64,000 bases of DNA from Blastococcus litoris. Lineage in GTDB: Bacteria; Actinomycetota; Actinomycetes; Mycobacteriales; Geodermatophilaceae. Location: positions 1 to 64,000 of the forward strand of contig NZ_QCZF01000013.1 of NCBI RefSeq assembly GCF_003075095.1. The letters are read 5' to 3'. The first letter of the stretch is position 1, and each line of letters starts with the position of its first letter. The position numbers and the translations under genes are program-made. The notes beneath the pieces are model-generated. The model worked only from the letters and a program-made list of their open reading frames with translations. It was not told the origin of the DNA and ran no database searches. Shown here piece by piece: positions 34,529 to 43,086 of the stretch.

Positions 34529-35140
34529 TCAGCCGCCGAGCTCGCTCAGCAGCGTCTCCATGTCCTCGATCTCGGCAGTCTGGGAGGCGACGATGTCCTC
34601 GGCCATCTGGACCGCATCGGGGTAGCTGCCGTCCTCGACCTCGGTCTGCGCCATCTCGACCGCGCCCCGGTGGTGCTCGATCATCATCTTGAGGAACATG
34701 CGGTCGAACTCGGCACCAGAGGCGGAGTCCAGGGCGGTCATGTCCTCTTCGGACATGCCCTCCATGTCCATGCCGCCGGAGCCGTGGTCCATGCCTCCCA
34801 TGTCGTCCTCGGGCATGGGCTCACCCCACTCCTCGAGCCAGCCGGTCATGGTTGCGATCTCCGGTCCCTGCGCCGCCTCGATGCGGTCGGCCAGGTCCAC
34901 GACCCTCTGGTCAGAGGCCCGGCCGTCCGCGAGCTGAGCCATGGCGACAGCGCCCTCGTGGTGCGGGAGCATCCCTTGGACGAACGTGACATCAGCGTCG
35001 TTGTGCTCGGCCGAGTCACTGGCCGAACTGCTGGCGTCTGCGCTGGAGGTCTCGCCGCCGTCGGAACAGCCGGCCAGAACAACGGCGCCTGCCAGGAGTC
35101 CACCGACGAGGCGGACGAGTCGTGCGGTTGTGCGGGTCAT
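34529..35140 (-). CDS. DUF305 lipoprotein, second intact copy
   Basis: This 203-residue protein has a lipoprotein signal (LVGGLLAGAVVLAGC), the DUF305 motifs FVQGMLPHHEGAVAMAQLA and FLKMMIEHHRGAVEMAQTEV, and between them a Met/His/Gly/Asp stretch (DDMGGMDHGSGGMDMEGMSEEDM) that looks metal-binding and recalls the repeats in the NuoB/D-like protein. The ATG follows AGGAGA. It lies 83 bases downstream of the DUF6153-like gene on the same strand. Confidence 0.9.
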   Translation of the reverse strand: MTRTTARLVRLVGGLLAGAVVLAGCSDGGETSSADASSSASDSAEHNDADVTFVQGMLPHHEGAVAMAQLADGRASDQRVVDLADRIEAAQGPEIATMTGWLEEWGEPMPEDDMGGMDHGSGGMDMEGMSEEDMTALDSASGAEFDRMFLKMMIEHHRGAVEMAQTEVEDGSYPDAVQMAEDIVASQTAEIEDMETLLSELGG

Positions 35141-35223
35141 CAAAGTCTCCTGTGGTTGCGGTCTGAGGCGTGCGCTTACGACCCCGACCAGGCCCTTGGG
35201 CGGGCGGGGTGAAGGCGTTCGGC

Positions 35224-35661
35224 CTAGATCCGCAGGAGACAGAGAGCAGAGAGATCCGGTGGTCGCGGAAGTGTCGACCACGCTGCGCTCCACCGTGATG
35301 CGGGCGCTCGGGCCTGAACTGTGCGCGCCCAGGACGTGTTGATCATGGCGACGAGCCCCAGCAGGACCACACCGGTCAGCAGGACCGCGAGGCAGACGGC
35401 CCAGAAGGCGACGCCAGCCCCCGGCAGCGCGCCACCGTCCGCATCGGTGGCGACAACATCTGCCAGCGCCATCCCATGAAGAACGTTGCCGGCAACACCG
35501 AGGCCCACGTCCAGAGTGGCGGTCTCGGCAGGGGCGGCAACCCGCGCGTGCGCTGCCGCCGACATCCCGTGGCCGGAGTCGGCGTCGGCTGCTACGCACT
35601 GGACGCCGTGCATGGAGAACACGGCTGCGAGCAGCAGCAACGCCCACATGCGTCGCGCCAA
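35224..35661 (-). CDS. DUF6153-like small secreted/membrane protein
   Basis: The 145-residue protein begins with a hydrophobic segment containing SMHGVQC, followed by a His/Met-containing region (SGHGMSAAAHA, LHGMALAD) and a second membrane helix (FWAVCLAVLLTGVVLLGLVAMI). This matches the small DUF6153 proteins often found with DUF305 and copper genes. The start may be TTG at 35661 or ATG at 35649. An ACTAN-N5-NTAGT dyad stands 33 bases upstream. Confidence 0.65.
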   Translation of the reverse strand: MARRMWALLLLAAVFSMHGVQCVAADADSGHGMSAAAHARVAAPAETATLDVGLGVAGNVLHGMALADVVATDADGGALPGAGVAFWAVCLAVLLTGVVLLGLVAMINTSWARTVQARAPASRWSAAWSTLPRPPDLSALCLLRI

Positions 35662-35693
35662 CGTGCCACCCCCTTCACGGCTGCACCCAGATT

Positions 35694-35708
35694 ACTACGC
35701 CCCGTAGT
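35694..35708. promoter_or_regulatory. ACTAN-N5-NTAGT inverted repeat, copy 3
   Basis: ACTAC-GCCCC-GTAGT, perfect, upstream of the DUF6153-like and DUF305 pair (minus strand). Confidence 0.65.
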
Positions 35709-35778
35709 ACTGCATCGTCGGAAGCCGCCGGGCCGGGGCGGGCGCCCCTCCGCTCCCGTTCGTCGACGCGACCTTCGG

Positions 35779-36810
35779 TCAGACGATCCGCCGGGCCCCG
35801 GCGTATCCGGACATGTCGACCGACCCGACCTTCACTGGTTCGCCGAACGTCGACGCGTGCACCATCTGCCCGCCACCGATGTAGATGCCGATGTGGCTCA
35901 CCGGGCTGTAGAAGTAGACGAGGTCACCGGGCTGCAGATCCGCCCTCGACACGGCCTGCCCCATGGCGGCCTGCAACCTGCTGGAGTGCGGGAGCGAGAT
36001 GCCTGCGGCCGCGAAGGCGTACTGGGTCAGCCCCGAGCAGTCGAAAGAGTCCGGTCCCGCCGCGGCCCACACATAGGGATCCCCGAGCTGTGCCATGGCG
36101 GTGTCGACGGCGGTCTGTGCCGCGGCACTGTTGGCTACGACGACGCCGGGCGACGGGGCCGCTAGGGTCTGACCGCCATGCGCGGCGTCCGCCGCCTCCT
36201 GCTGGTCAGCGTTCAGTGCGGCGTACTGGGCCCGGTAGTCGGCAATTTCGGCCTGTAGCTCCGACTGCTGGGCCGCCACCTCGTCGACCTGCTGTTGGGC
36301 GTCTGCGGCAGCTCGCGCGGCCGTCGCCCGCGCTTCTTCAGCCGCAGCCTGAAGGGCGGACACCCGGTCGACCACGTCGCTGTGGTGACCGGCAACCGAT
36401 TCGAGCAGAGCGACTCGGTCGACAAACTCCTCCGGCGATCCACTGGTCATGAACGCTTGGAGGGCGCTGAGTCCATCGCCGGCGTAAGCGGTTTGAGCGA
36501 CAGTTGCCAGCTGGTCACTGAGCGCGGCCAGATCGGCCTCGGCGTTGGCGATGTCGGCCGTTGCCGCGGCAGCGGCGGCCTGCTGGATCTCCAGGTTCTC
36601 GCGCGCTTCGTTGAACGCCTCCGTCAGGACCTCGAGCTGGTGTCCGCGCTCGGCAACGAGCGACGCGGCGTCCTCTGCGGTGACGGGGTCGGCCGCTGCG
36701 GGGGCGGACGCGAGATCGACTCCGACCACGGCAACGACCGCCAGCAGCAGCGTCCGCTTCCTGAAGTGACGGGGCGACACGGACATGCGGATGCGATCGG
36801 TAGTCGCCAC
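35779..36810 (-). CDS. RipA-like NlpC/P60 peptidoglycan endopeptidase
   Basis: The 343-residue protein has a signal peptide (KRTLLLAVVAVVGVDLASAPAAA), a long Ala/Glu coiled-coil (about 45-210) and a C-terminal NlpC/P60 domain with Cys258 in FDCSGLTQYAF and His306 in SHIGIYIGGG. The architecture is that of secreted RipA-type cell-separation hydrolases. The GTG start has GGAGA ten bases upstream and directly follows a c-di-AMP riboswitch. Confidence 0.92.
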   Translation of the reverse strand: MATTDRIRMSVSPRHFRKRTLLLAVVAVVGVDLASAPAAADPVTAEDAASLVAERGHQLEVLTEAFNEARENLEIQQAAAAAATADIANAEADLAALSDQLATVAQTAYAGDGLSALQAFMTSGSPEEFVDRVALLESVAGHHSDVVDRVSALQAAAEEARATAARAAADAQQQVDEVAAQQSELQAEIADYRAQYAALNADQQEAADAAHGGQTLAAPSPGVVVANSAAAQTAVDTAMAQLGDPYVWAAAGPDSFDCSGLTQYAFAAAGISLPHSSRLQAAMGQAVSRADLQPGDLVYFYSPVSHIGIYIGGGQMVHASTFGEPVKVGSVDMSGYAGARRIV

Positions 36811-36837
36811 GGCGGGCGGCTCTCCTGTCTTCCAGTA

Positions 36838-36985
36838 GCCGCCTACCGAGTTAGCTGACGGGTTCGGGCTGGAAGACGCCCTACCTGCGGCCGTTGGCGC
36901 GCAGGATTCACCCCAGTACTCCGGTGGGTCCCCGGCCCCGGACGGTTACCCGTCGCGGGTTCGGCGGCGCCCGGACGGGCCCTCC
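36838..36985 (-). promoter_or_regulatory. c-di-AMP (ydaO/yuaA) riboswitch, copy 1
   Basis: The minus strand carries the two conserved ydaO blocks: GGGGTGAATCCTGCG after GGGGACCC, and near the 3' side CCGAACCCGTCAGCTAACTC followed by GGTAGGCGGC. It controls the NlpC/P60 gene; c-di-AMP binding normally turns such genes off. It ends about 28 bases before the start codon. Confidence 0.92.
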
Positions 36986-37033
36986 TCTGGCGGGAGGGAC
37001 GACTGCCGAACCGGACCACGCCAAACTAGGACC

Positions 37034-37075
37034 GTGACTCTCTCGTGACAACTATGTGGGACGGATAGTTGTCAC
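37034..37075. promoter_or_regulatory. GTGAC direct repeat and long inverted repeat in a divergent promoter
   Basis: GTGAC-TCTCTC-GTGAC (37034-37049) overlaps a perfect 11-base inverted repeat, GTGACAACTAT (37045-37055) and ATAGTTGTCAC (37065-37075). The region lies between riboswitch 1 (minus) and the BlaI gene (plus). The direct repeat recalls MtrA-type boxes; the dyad may be a BlaI or Crp-like operator. Confidence 0.5.
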
Positions 37076-37246
37076 GCGTTCGCGCCCCATCCCCAGCCGC
37101 CCCACAGGCCACAGGAGGCGAGCCGGCGCGGAGGCGCCCGTTAGTGTGCAGCGACCGAGCACCTGGGAAGTGCCCGCCCTAGCTTGGGAACCGGCGCACC
37201 GGTGGCGCTGCCATTGGGCGCGACTGCAGTCATAGAAGGAGAGCCC

Positions 37247-37609
37247 GTGCCACCGCTGGGCAAGCTCGAAGCGGCCGTCATGGGCCTTCTGTGGTCGGCG
37301 GGCCGCGCACTGACCGTTCGCGAGGTCCTGGAGCAGCTCCCCGCGCAGCGCAACCTCGCCTACACGACGATCATGACGGTGCTGAGCAATCTGCATCGCA
37401 AGGGCATGGTGGAGCGACAGCCGGTCGGCCGCGCGTACAGCTACTCCCCCGCGCTAAGTCGAGAAGCGGCCGCTGCGGCGTCCCTGCGCGAGATCCTCGA
37501 CGCGTCGGAAGATCCGCGGTCCGTGCTGCTGCACTTCGCCGAGAATGCTTCGGACGAGGAATCCGAGGTGCTCCGGACCGGACTCAGCAAGCGGGATCCC
37601 GCGCCATGA
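37247..37609 (+). CDS. BlaI/MecI/CopY-family transcriptional regulator 1
   Basis: The 120-residue winged-helix repressor has the family pattern LEAAVMGLLWSAGRALTVREVLEQL, then NLAYTTIMTVLSNLHRKGMVERQPVGRAYSY. Family members repress until a partner membrane protease of the M56 group is triggered. The next gene, overlapping by ATGA, is such a protease. The GTG at 37247 follows AAGGAGAG. Confidence 0.9.
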   Translation: MPPLGKLEAAVMGLLWSAGRALTVREVLEQLPAQRNLAYTTIMTVLSNLHRKGMVERQPVGRAYSYSPALSREAAAAASLREILDASEDPRSVLLHFAENASDEESEVLRTGLSKRDPAP

Positions 37610-38541
37610 CGCCTCTCGTGGCGCTCAGTGTCGGCGGCATTCTGCTCGCCTGGCGCGGCCACCGGCTCCTGTCGTGGCTCGCGGGACGTCGCGTGGACCC
37701 GACGATCCTCCTCACTGGCTGGACAGCGTCGACTGTCGGCCTCGTCGCATCGCTGCTCGCCACGCTCAGCCTGGTGGCTCTCCCGGTCGGCGACCACCAT
37801 TCGGGCGCTCTACGACTGGCCGGGGAGTGCTGGACAGCCATCTCTTCTGGCGTTGCGCCGGGCGCAGCCGCGACGATGGGTGGCATCGGCGTGATGACCG
37901 CCGCTGTCGTCGTCGTCAGGATCGCCTACGTCGTCCACGGCAGGTTCCGTCGTCGGCGTCGCAACGCCCCACACCTGCGACAACTACGAGCACTGGCCGC
38001 GGATTGCCGCGGGCAGGAGCCTCTGTGGATCGAGGACGAGCGCCCGATCGCGCTGTCCATCGGGGGGCGGGCCGGTCTGATCATCTTGAGCCGCGCGCTG
38101 CAGACCCATCTGACGCCGGCCGCCGTACGCGCGACTCTCGAGCACGAACGGGCGCACCTTCGGGGGCGCCACCACCTCATTCTGGCGGTCGTCGACACCT
38201 TGGCGACGGCGCTGCCCTGGTGCCCGCTCCTGCGAGCGGCGCCGGAAGCCGCGCGCGACCTCGTGGAACTGGCAGCGGATAGTCAGGCGGCGCGCCGCTG
38301 CGGAAAGCCTGCCGTGCGGGAAGCGCTGTCCCGGCTGACAGGCCATCCGATGCCCGCCGCAGCGCTTGCGATGGCCGGACGCCTGACGGAGGCGCGTCTC
38401 CAACGACTCTCTTCGGGGAGCCTGGGCGCCAGCGGGCTGAGCCGGCTAGCGGGCTGCTCGGCGATTGCGGCCGGCGCGCTCGTGTTGCCCGCCGCCACTG
38501 CCGGTCTGGCCGCCCGCATCGTGCTGTGCGCCTTCGGTTGA
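37606..38541 (+). CDS. M56 BlaR1-like membrane metalloprotease 1
   Basis: The 311-residue protein has three or four N-terminal helices, a cytoplasmic zinc-protease core with HERAH (LEHERAHLRGRHH), the downstream acidic ligand region (ELAADSQAAR) and a final helix. There is no penicillin-binding sensor domain, so the signal is unknown. It is coupled to BlaI 1 by a four-base overlap and probably cleaves it on stimulation. Confidence 0.88.
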   Translation: MTPLVALSVGGILLAWRGHRLLSWLAGRRVDPTILLTGWTASTVGLVASLLATLSLVALPVGDHHSGALRLAGECWTAISSGVAPGAAATMGGIGVMTAAVVVVRIAYVVHGRFRRRRRNAPHLRQLRALAADCRGQEPLWIEDERPIALSIGGRAGLIILSRALQTHLTPAAVRATLEHERAHLRGRHHLILAVVDTLATALPWCPLLRAAPEAARDLVELAADSQAARRCGKPAVREALSRLTGHPMPAAALAMAGRLTEARLQRLSSGSLGASGLSRLAGCSAIAAGALVLPAATAGLAARIVLCAFG

Positions 38542-39329
38542 CCCGTCCCGGCCCCACCGTGCGCATCCGGTGGCCTGAGCGCGCCCCTGACATTGAGCAG
38601 GCAGACCCGAGCGCACCGGCCACTCGGAAGGCGCGTTCGGGTTGGGCGTGGATTCGCCTCGGGGGGCTGACCGTCTTGCTGCTCGGCGCGGTGGTCGCGT
38701 CGACAGTCGCGGATCTTCCCAGCGTCCCGGTGATGCGGACGTGGCTGGAGGACGCCGGACCAGGGACGTGGCTCCTTCTGGCTCTGGGGCAGGCCCTTGC
38801 GCTGATGACCCCGATGCCGCGCTCGGCGATGTCCGTTCTGGTGGGCGCCGCGGCCGGATTCTGGGCCGGCCTTGCCCTGGTGGTCGCCGGTGGCTTGCTC
38901 GGTGGGTTTGGCGGCTTCGTTCTCAGCCGCGGGCTCGGGCGTGAGGCCGTTTCACGTGCGGGCAGCGAGCGTCTGCGCAGATTCGATGAGGCCCTCGATG
39001 AGCGCGGCTTCACCGCAGTGCTCCTCGCTCGCCTCATGCCGATGATCGCCTTTATGCTGGTGAGCTATGCCGCTGGGCTGAGTCGAATCCGACTGCTCCC
39101 CTACTTGCTCGGCACGGCGCTTGGCATCGTGCCCGGCTCCGTCATGTACGTGGCATTGGGAGCCTCGATGCCACTGTTCGTTTCGCGGGTTGGTCGCGAA
39201 GGAGTCGCAGGCTTCCTCGTCGCCGTTGTCGTCATAGCTCTCGGGTGCGCAGCCCTGAAACGTCGCGGCAGGCCGACAGGAGCTGGCGACAGAAAGCTCA
39301 GGACTGTGGGCGGAGTCCCGAGAGCGTAA
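38526..39329 (+). CDS. TVP38/TMEM64 (VTT domain) membrane protein
   Basis: The 267-residue polytopic protein shows the VTT/DedA-like pattern: TPMPRSAMSVLVGAAAGFWAG, GGLLGGFGGFVLSRGLGREA, then FTAVLLARLMPMIAFMLVSYAAGLSRI and LGTALGIVPGSVMYVALG. Such proteins are linked to lipid scrambling or transport; the substrate is unknown. The GTG at 38526 overlaps the M56 gene by 16 bases; later starts (e.g. GTG near 38560) are possible. Its 3' end overlaps the convergent TetR gene by 32 bases. Confidence 0.8.
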   Translation: MRLRLTRPGPTVRIRWPERAPDIEQADPSAPATRKARSGWAWIRLGGLTVLLLGAVVASTVADLPSVPVMRTWLEDAGPGTWLLLALGQALALMTPMPRSAMSVLVGAAAGFWAGLALVVAGGLLGGFGGFVLSRGLGREAVSRAGSERLRRFDEALDERGFTAVLLARLMPMIAFMLVSYAAGLSRIRLLPYLLGTALGIVPGSVMYVALGASMPLFVSRVGREGVAGFLVAVVVIALGCAALKRRGRPTGAGDRKLRTVGGVPRA

Positions 39330-39876
39330 CTTCCACCAGTCGGTGGACGGCGTCCTCCGATGGGAGACCGCCTGCGGCCGTGAGGGCGTGAACGCAGAAG
39401 CTGGCGAGTTCCTCAGGGGATACGTCTCTCCTGAGTCGCCCGGCCTCAGCGACCTCGACGAGCAGGCCTTGGAACAGGCCGCCGATCTGCTGTTCCGCTC
39501 GGTCGACGATTTCATGCCGATGCAGAAGGGCGCCGAGCTCCTCGGTGCCGTGTTGTCCCCGGTGGTGACAGATGAGGGCGTACGCCGCCAGTACGGCCCT
39601 CAGTCGGCTCTCCGCCTCCCCTGGTTGATTCCCCAACTCGGCGAGATGACGAAGGTGCTCGGAGACGTGGCGCTCGTGGCGGGCGAACAGGATCGACTCG
39701 ACGTCAGGGAAGTACTTGTACAGCGTCGCCCGGCCGATGCCGGACCTCTCGGCGATCTGGGACATGGTCACCGCCAGGAGCCCACGCTCGGTGACCAATC
39801 CCCACGTGGTGTCGAGGATCGTCTCCCGCACCACGTGGCGGTGCGCCTCGATCGTGTCTGTCCACAGCTTAGGCAC
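39298..39876 (-). CDS. TetR-family transcriptional regulator
   Basis: The 192-residue protein has a TetR helix-turn-helix (TWGLVTERGLLAVTMSQIAERSGIGRATLYKYFPDVESIL) and an all-helical ligand domain. The GTG at 39876 is chosen because homology begins about 12 residues later; frame further upstream crosses a likely operator. It is divergent from two small membrane protein genes, its likely targets. Confidence 0.88.
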   Translation of the reverse strand: MPKLWTDTIEAHRHVVRETILDTTWGLVTERGLLAVTMSQIAERSGIGRATLYKYFPDVESILFARHERHVSEHLRHLAELGNQPGEAESRLRAVLAAYALICHHRGQHGTEELGALLHRHEIVDRAEQQIGGLFQGLLVEVAEAGRLRRDVSPEELASFCVHALTAAGGLPSEDAVHRLVEVTLSGLRPQS

Positions 39877-39914
39877 CGGGAAAGCATACGGGTCGGCACG
39901 CCAGTGACACGATG

Positions 39915-39941
39915 TATCGAAATAGACAGATTGTCTCGATA
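39915..39941. promoter_or_regulatory. Probable TetR operator
   Basis: AGACAGATTGTCT (39924-39936) is a perfect inverted repeat, flanked by TATCGA (39915-39920) and TCGATA (39936-39941). It lies 39 bases upstream of the tetR start and before the divergent membrane protein genes. Confidence 0.65.
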
Positions 39942-39990
39942 AGGTCGCTCCGTCCGCTACCGAGCGGACATGACAGCGAAGGAAACGCAG

Positions 39991-40221
39991 ATGACCGAGC
40001 CGACCCCTCTTTCCGACGCCGACCGCGGGACGCCGACACGCATGCCCCGCTGGGTGAGGGTCGCCGCCATCGTCGTTGGCCTCTTGATCCTGCTGTTCGT
40101 CGTCCTGCAGCTCACTGGCATCGGCGGGGAGCACGGTCCCGGCCGGCACATGTCGGGGTCCACGGCACCCGCGGTCCCGCTGTTGGCCGCCAGCTCCTCG
40201 GCCATCGGCACCGCGGTATGA
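39991..40221 (+). CDS. Small single-helix membrane protein
   Basis: The 76-residue protein has one membrane helix (WVRVAAIVVGLLILLFVVLQL) and an outer tail with His and Gly (GIGGEHGPGRHMSG). Start at 39991 behind AAGGAAA; an ATG at 39970 is an alternative. It overlaps the next gene by ATGA. The family is not recognised; the pair with the following gene is probably controlled by the divergent TetR regulator. Confidence 0.65.
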   Translation: MTEPTPLSDADRGTPTRMPRWVRVAAIVVGLLILLFVVLQLTGIGGEHGPGRHMSGSTAPAVPLLAASSSAIGTAV

Positions 40222-40751
40222 CTCTGGCCCCTCGCCCCCGCAAGGCGGTGTTGACGGCCCATGTCGCGTCGTCGGTGGGCTGGCTGGGCGCCGTCTTCGC
40301 CTACATAGCCCTCGATGTCACAGCTGTCCTCAGCCGTGACATCGAACGAGTTCGCTCGGCCTATCTCGCAATGGAGTTGACCGTCATCTACGCCATCGTT
40401 CCGCTGGCCCTCGCATCAGTGATCATCGGAATAGTCAACGCACTGGGCACGTCCTGGGGCTTGTTCCGTCACTACTGGGTGGTTGTGAAGCTCCTGCTCA
40501 CCCTCGTGGCGACAACCGTCCTGTTGCTCGAGACCCGAACCATCCGCTCGTTGGCCGAAGCCGCGGGGACGGTTGCCGATCCTCGCGGACTGCCGGGCTC
40601 CCTCCCCCACTCCATCGGCGGTTCGGTGCTCCTCGTCGTCGTCACGATCCTCTCCCTCTACAAGCCGAGAGGGCTGACCCGGTACGGCTGGCGCAAGCAG
40701 CAAGACCAGAGGCGCAATCGGCGTGACCCAATTGATGCCGTGCCGGCGTAG
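40218..40751 (+). CDS. DUF2269-like four-helix membrane protein
   Basis: The 177-residue protein has about four membrane helices (VLTAHVASSVGWLGAVFAYIAL, then AIVPLALASVIIGIVNALG, HYWVVVKLLLTLVATTVLLL and SVLLVVVTILSLY) with conserved HVASSVGWLG at the start, as in DUF2269-type proteins. Function unknown. ATGA overlap with the small membrane protein gene. Confidence 0.7.
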   Translation: MTLAPRPRKAVLTAHVASSVGWLGAVFAYIALDVTAVLSRDIERVRSAYLAMELTVIYAIVPLALASVIIGIVNALGTSWGLFRHYWVVVKLLLTLVATTVLLLETRTIRSLAEAAGTVADPRGLPGSLPHSIGGSVLLVVVTILSLYKPRGLTRYGWRKQQDQRRNRRDPIDAVPA

Positions 40752-41080
40752 AGCTCCATGCCCTGACTCGCCCAAGGTCGTGCAGACAGGCAGTGCTGAC
40801 TCGTGGGGTCGCCGACTCTCCGGTGGCACAGATGGATGAGGACCCTGCGATCACATCGCGCCCGGGGCTCCCTACAGGCGGCTCGGGTCGCCAGGCCCCG
40901 ACTGCGACTCCGTTGTGCACCCTGATCGCCTGAGCCAGCCGACACGAGGTGAGCATGGTGTTCGCACTCTGCCAACGGGGCGGGTCGATGGCGACGACAT
41001 CTGGGCCGGGATGCACTGCAAGTTCCAGGCCGGTGGCACGTCATTGGCGACAGGCGCTGCCCATAGCCAAATGGCGCGGC
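40752..41080. other. Gene-free intergenic region
   Basis: No supported gene, hairpin or repeat was seen in these 329 bases between convergent genes. Confidence 0.5.
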
Positions 41081-41983
41081 TCAGCCCCGGTAGTTCACGT
41101 GCGGGTGGTCCATGTGATTGGCCGTGGCGTCCCCTCGGTCCTCCATGGACTTCCACGCGCCACCCGGCGAGTTGAGGATCCGCTGGCGATAGATGATGTA
41201 CTCCACGCCCAGCGCGTCCCAGTTGGCGATGTGGTACTCGACGATCGCATTGCCCAGCGGGACGTTGCTGGTTCCCACTATGTAGTCCAGGGCGAGACCC
41301 GAGGGGTGACCACCCGGGTCCGTCGCGCTGGCTCGGGTGCCGCCGATGGTGATGCCGGCCGTCCCCGGAACGTTCGAGACCACCGCGTTCGCGGCGTTCT
41401 GGGCCACAGCCTTGACGGCGCCGGCACTATTGCTGATCTTGGCGAGGACGCTGGCAGCCACGGACGCGGCCGGCGCAGCGGGCGCAGCAGCGGCCGACGC
41501 AGCCTGTGCCGCGGCCTCCGCAGCCGCGGCCTCCGCAGCCGCAGCCGCCTCGGCGGCGGCCTTCGCCTCGGCCTCCGCCTGAGCTTTGGCGGCGGCTGCG
41601 GCCTCCTCGGCCTGGGCCTGAGCGGCCACGGCAGCGGCCTGCTCGGCATCGCGCTCGGACCGGCTGGCGGCCAGCTGCTCGAGCAGGTGGGGCTCCTCCA
41701 TGGCCGGCGTGTCGACGCCCGATCCGTCGATACCAAGGGCGGCTGCGACCGCCACCGACGGCGAGTCGGTGGCGTTGGCGGCGGGTTCGCCTGACAGGAG
41801 GTTCACCAGAGCCAGCGAGCAGACGGTCGCCACGCCGAGGGCGTACGCGACCCGAGAGCTCGGGGCGGACCGAAGCCCGATCCTGCGGCGCCTGCCGTGA
41901 CGCGTGCGCGGGGAAACGAGGAGGACCTCAGTGTCGACGGACTCGTCGAGGGGCTGTGCAGTGTGCGTGTTCAGGGGCGCCAC
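41081..41983 (-). CDS. Secreted Ala-rich coiled-coil protein with M15-like C-terminal domain
   Basis: The 300-residue protein has an N-terminal signal-anchor (VAYALGVATVCSLALVNLLSG), a long Ala/Glu coiled-coil (about 95-175) and a C-terminal domain with GHPSGLALDYIVG, LGVEYIIYRQRI and MDHPHVNYRG. The His/Asp and HPHV motifs are those of the ARB-07466-like/M15-related fold found in wall-active proteins. The GTG start has GGAGA upstream and directly follows the second c-di-AMP riboswitch, so it belongs with the wall hydrolases. Confidence 0.82.
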   Translation of the reverse strand: MAPLNTHTAQPLDESVDTEVLLVSPRTRHGRRRRIGLRSAPSSRVAYALGVATVCSLALVNLLSGEPAANATDSPSVAVAAALGIDGSGVDTPAMEEPHLLEQLAASRSERDAEQAAAVAAQAQAEEAAAAAKAQAEAEAKAAAEAAAAAEAAAAEAAAQAASAAAAPAAPAASVAASVLAKISNSAGAVKAVAQNAANAVVSNVPGTAGITIGGTRASATDPGGHPSGLALDYIVGTSNVPLGNAIVEYHIANWDALGVEYIIYRQRILNSPGGAWKSMEDRGDATANHMDHPHVNYRG

Positions 41984-42007
41984 AGTGGGCGGCTCTCCGT
42001 TTCTTCC

Positions 42008-42150
42008 TCGCCGCCTACCGAGTTAGCTGACGGGTTCGGGCCGGAAGTTGCCCTACCCGCGCGCCGTCCGGCGCGCAGGATTCACCCCAGAGGAACCATG
42101 GGTCCCCGGTCTGCAGCGGCATCGGCCGCACGCAGTTCGGCGGTGTCCAG
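42008..42150 (-). promoter_or_regulatory. c-di-AMP (ydaO/yuaA) riboswitch, copy 2
   Basis: The minus strand has GGGGTGAATCCTGCG after GGGGACCCATGG, and CCGAACCCGTCAGCTAACTC then GGTAGGCGGC, as in copy 1. It ends about 25 bases before the M15-like gene. Confidence 0.92.
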
Positions 42151-42189
42151 CGGGGTCCTCATGTTCGAGGAGCGGGGCCCGGCAGACAG

Positions 42190-42205
42190 GTCACGAAATT
42201 ATCAC
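42190..42205 (-). promoter_or_regulatory. GTNAC-type direct repeat ahead of riboswitch 2
   Basis: On the minus strand GTGAT-AATTTC-GTGAC, the same 11-base period as the repeat ahead of riboswitches 1 and 3. It may be an MtrA-type site. Confidence 0.45.
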
Positions 42206-42365
42206 GACACGCCCGCCAGAGAGGGACGCTTCGGTCACATTTCCACGAGCAACGGGTGTCGAGGCAGTGATGTCTGGCGGTCGCCGAGACTTCTGGGATG
42301 CGTGCCGCGCCCATCGTGATGCCATCCGCGCAGGTCTCGCCTCGTTTGACATCTGACACCGTTCG

Positions 42366-42587
42366 ATGTCGCATGTCCTAGTGCGAGTAGTAGAGGACGT
42401 CGACCCCTGGATCCCAGCCTCCGATTCGGTGCTCGCTGTAGACGGCCTCGCCGTCATCGGGACCATCGGCTTCTTCGGACCTGCCGCCGCCCTCCTCGCC
42501 ATCGTGACCGTCGCGGTCATCCGCGATCGCCGCCTGGTTGCCCGCGACAACGAGGAAGCCGAGCAGCGCGAGAACCCCCTCGACTGA
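42366..42587 (+). CDS. Small hypothetical membrane protein
   Basis: The 73-residue frame has one good membrane helix (AVIGTIGFFGPAAALLAIVTVAVI) and charged ends. No family was recognised. The start is uncertain because an ACTAN-N5-NTAGT-like site lies inside its first codons. It is followed by the cupredoxin lipoprotein gene 43 bases on. Confidence 0.4.
   Translation: MSHVLVRVVEDVDPWIPASDSVLAVDGLAVIGTIGFFGPAAALLAIVTVAVIRDRRLVARDNEEAEQRENPLD
42377..42391. promoter_or_regulatory. ACTAN-N5-NTAGT-like site, copy 4 (one mismatch)
   Basis: The minus strand reads ACTAC-TCGCA-CTAGG. It lies upstream of the cupredoxin lipoprotein and the 434-residue membrane protein. Confidence 0.45.
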
Positions 42588-42630
42588 AGATCTGCCGCGA
42601 GCCACCGTCGTCGATTCTTGGAGTCAGTTC

Positions 42631-43086
42631 ATGCTTGCCTTGACCACGCGGTCCGGCCGTCTGCATGCCGCCCTTCTCATTGCGACCACCGTCGTGCTCA
42701 CTGGCTGCGCCGGGACGGACGAGCCGGACGCGGGCGCCGAAAGCAGCGCCCGTTCCTCGACCAGCGCACCGACGAGTGCGCCCCCCTCGGCGACGTCGGC
42801 CAACCCCAGCAGCGCGGCGCCCGCGGGTACGAACATCGCGGTCACGTACACAGGCGGCCAGGCCACCGGGAACACCGGCCGGATTCCGGTCACCGCCGGC
42901 GAGCAGGTGAACATCACCGTCATCAGCGATGTGGCTGACGCGCTCCACCTGCACGGCTACGACCTCTCCGCCCCCGTCGGCCCAGAGGCTCCCGGCACGT
43001 TGACGTTCCAGGCCACGATCCCCGGGGTCTTCGAGGTGGAGCTGGAGCAGCTCGGCACGCTCCTGTTCACCGTCCAGGTCGGATGA
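42631..43086 (+). CDS. Cupredoxin-like lipoprotein
   Basis: The 151-residue protein has a lipoprotein signal (LHAALLIATTVVLTGC), a Ser/Ala/Thr-rich linker and a beta-rich cupredoxin-like domain (GEQVNITVISDVADALHLHGYDL, then ATIPGVFEVELEQLGTLLFTVQV). HLHGY supplies histidines, but no Cys-His-Met copper loop is visible, so a type 1 copper site is doubtful. ATGA overlap with the following membrane protein gene. Confidence 0.78.
   Translation: MLALTTRSGRLHAALLIATTVVLTGCAGTDEPDAGAESSARSSTSAPTSAPPSATSANPSSAAPAGTNIAVTYTGGQATGNTGRIPVTAGEQVNITVISDVADALHLHGYDLSAPVGPEAPGTLTFQATIPGVFEVELEQLGTLLFTVQVG

Noticed and set aside
40642-41044. Minus-strand frames in the gap before the M15-like gene
   Set aside because: Ordinary GC-rich open frames with no signal, family motif or ribosome site.
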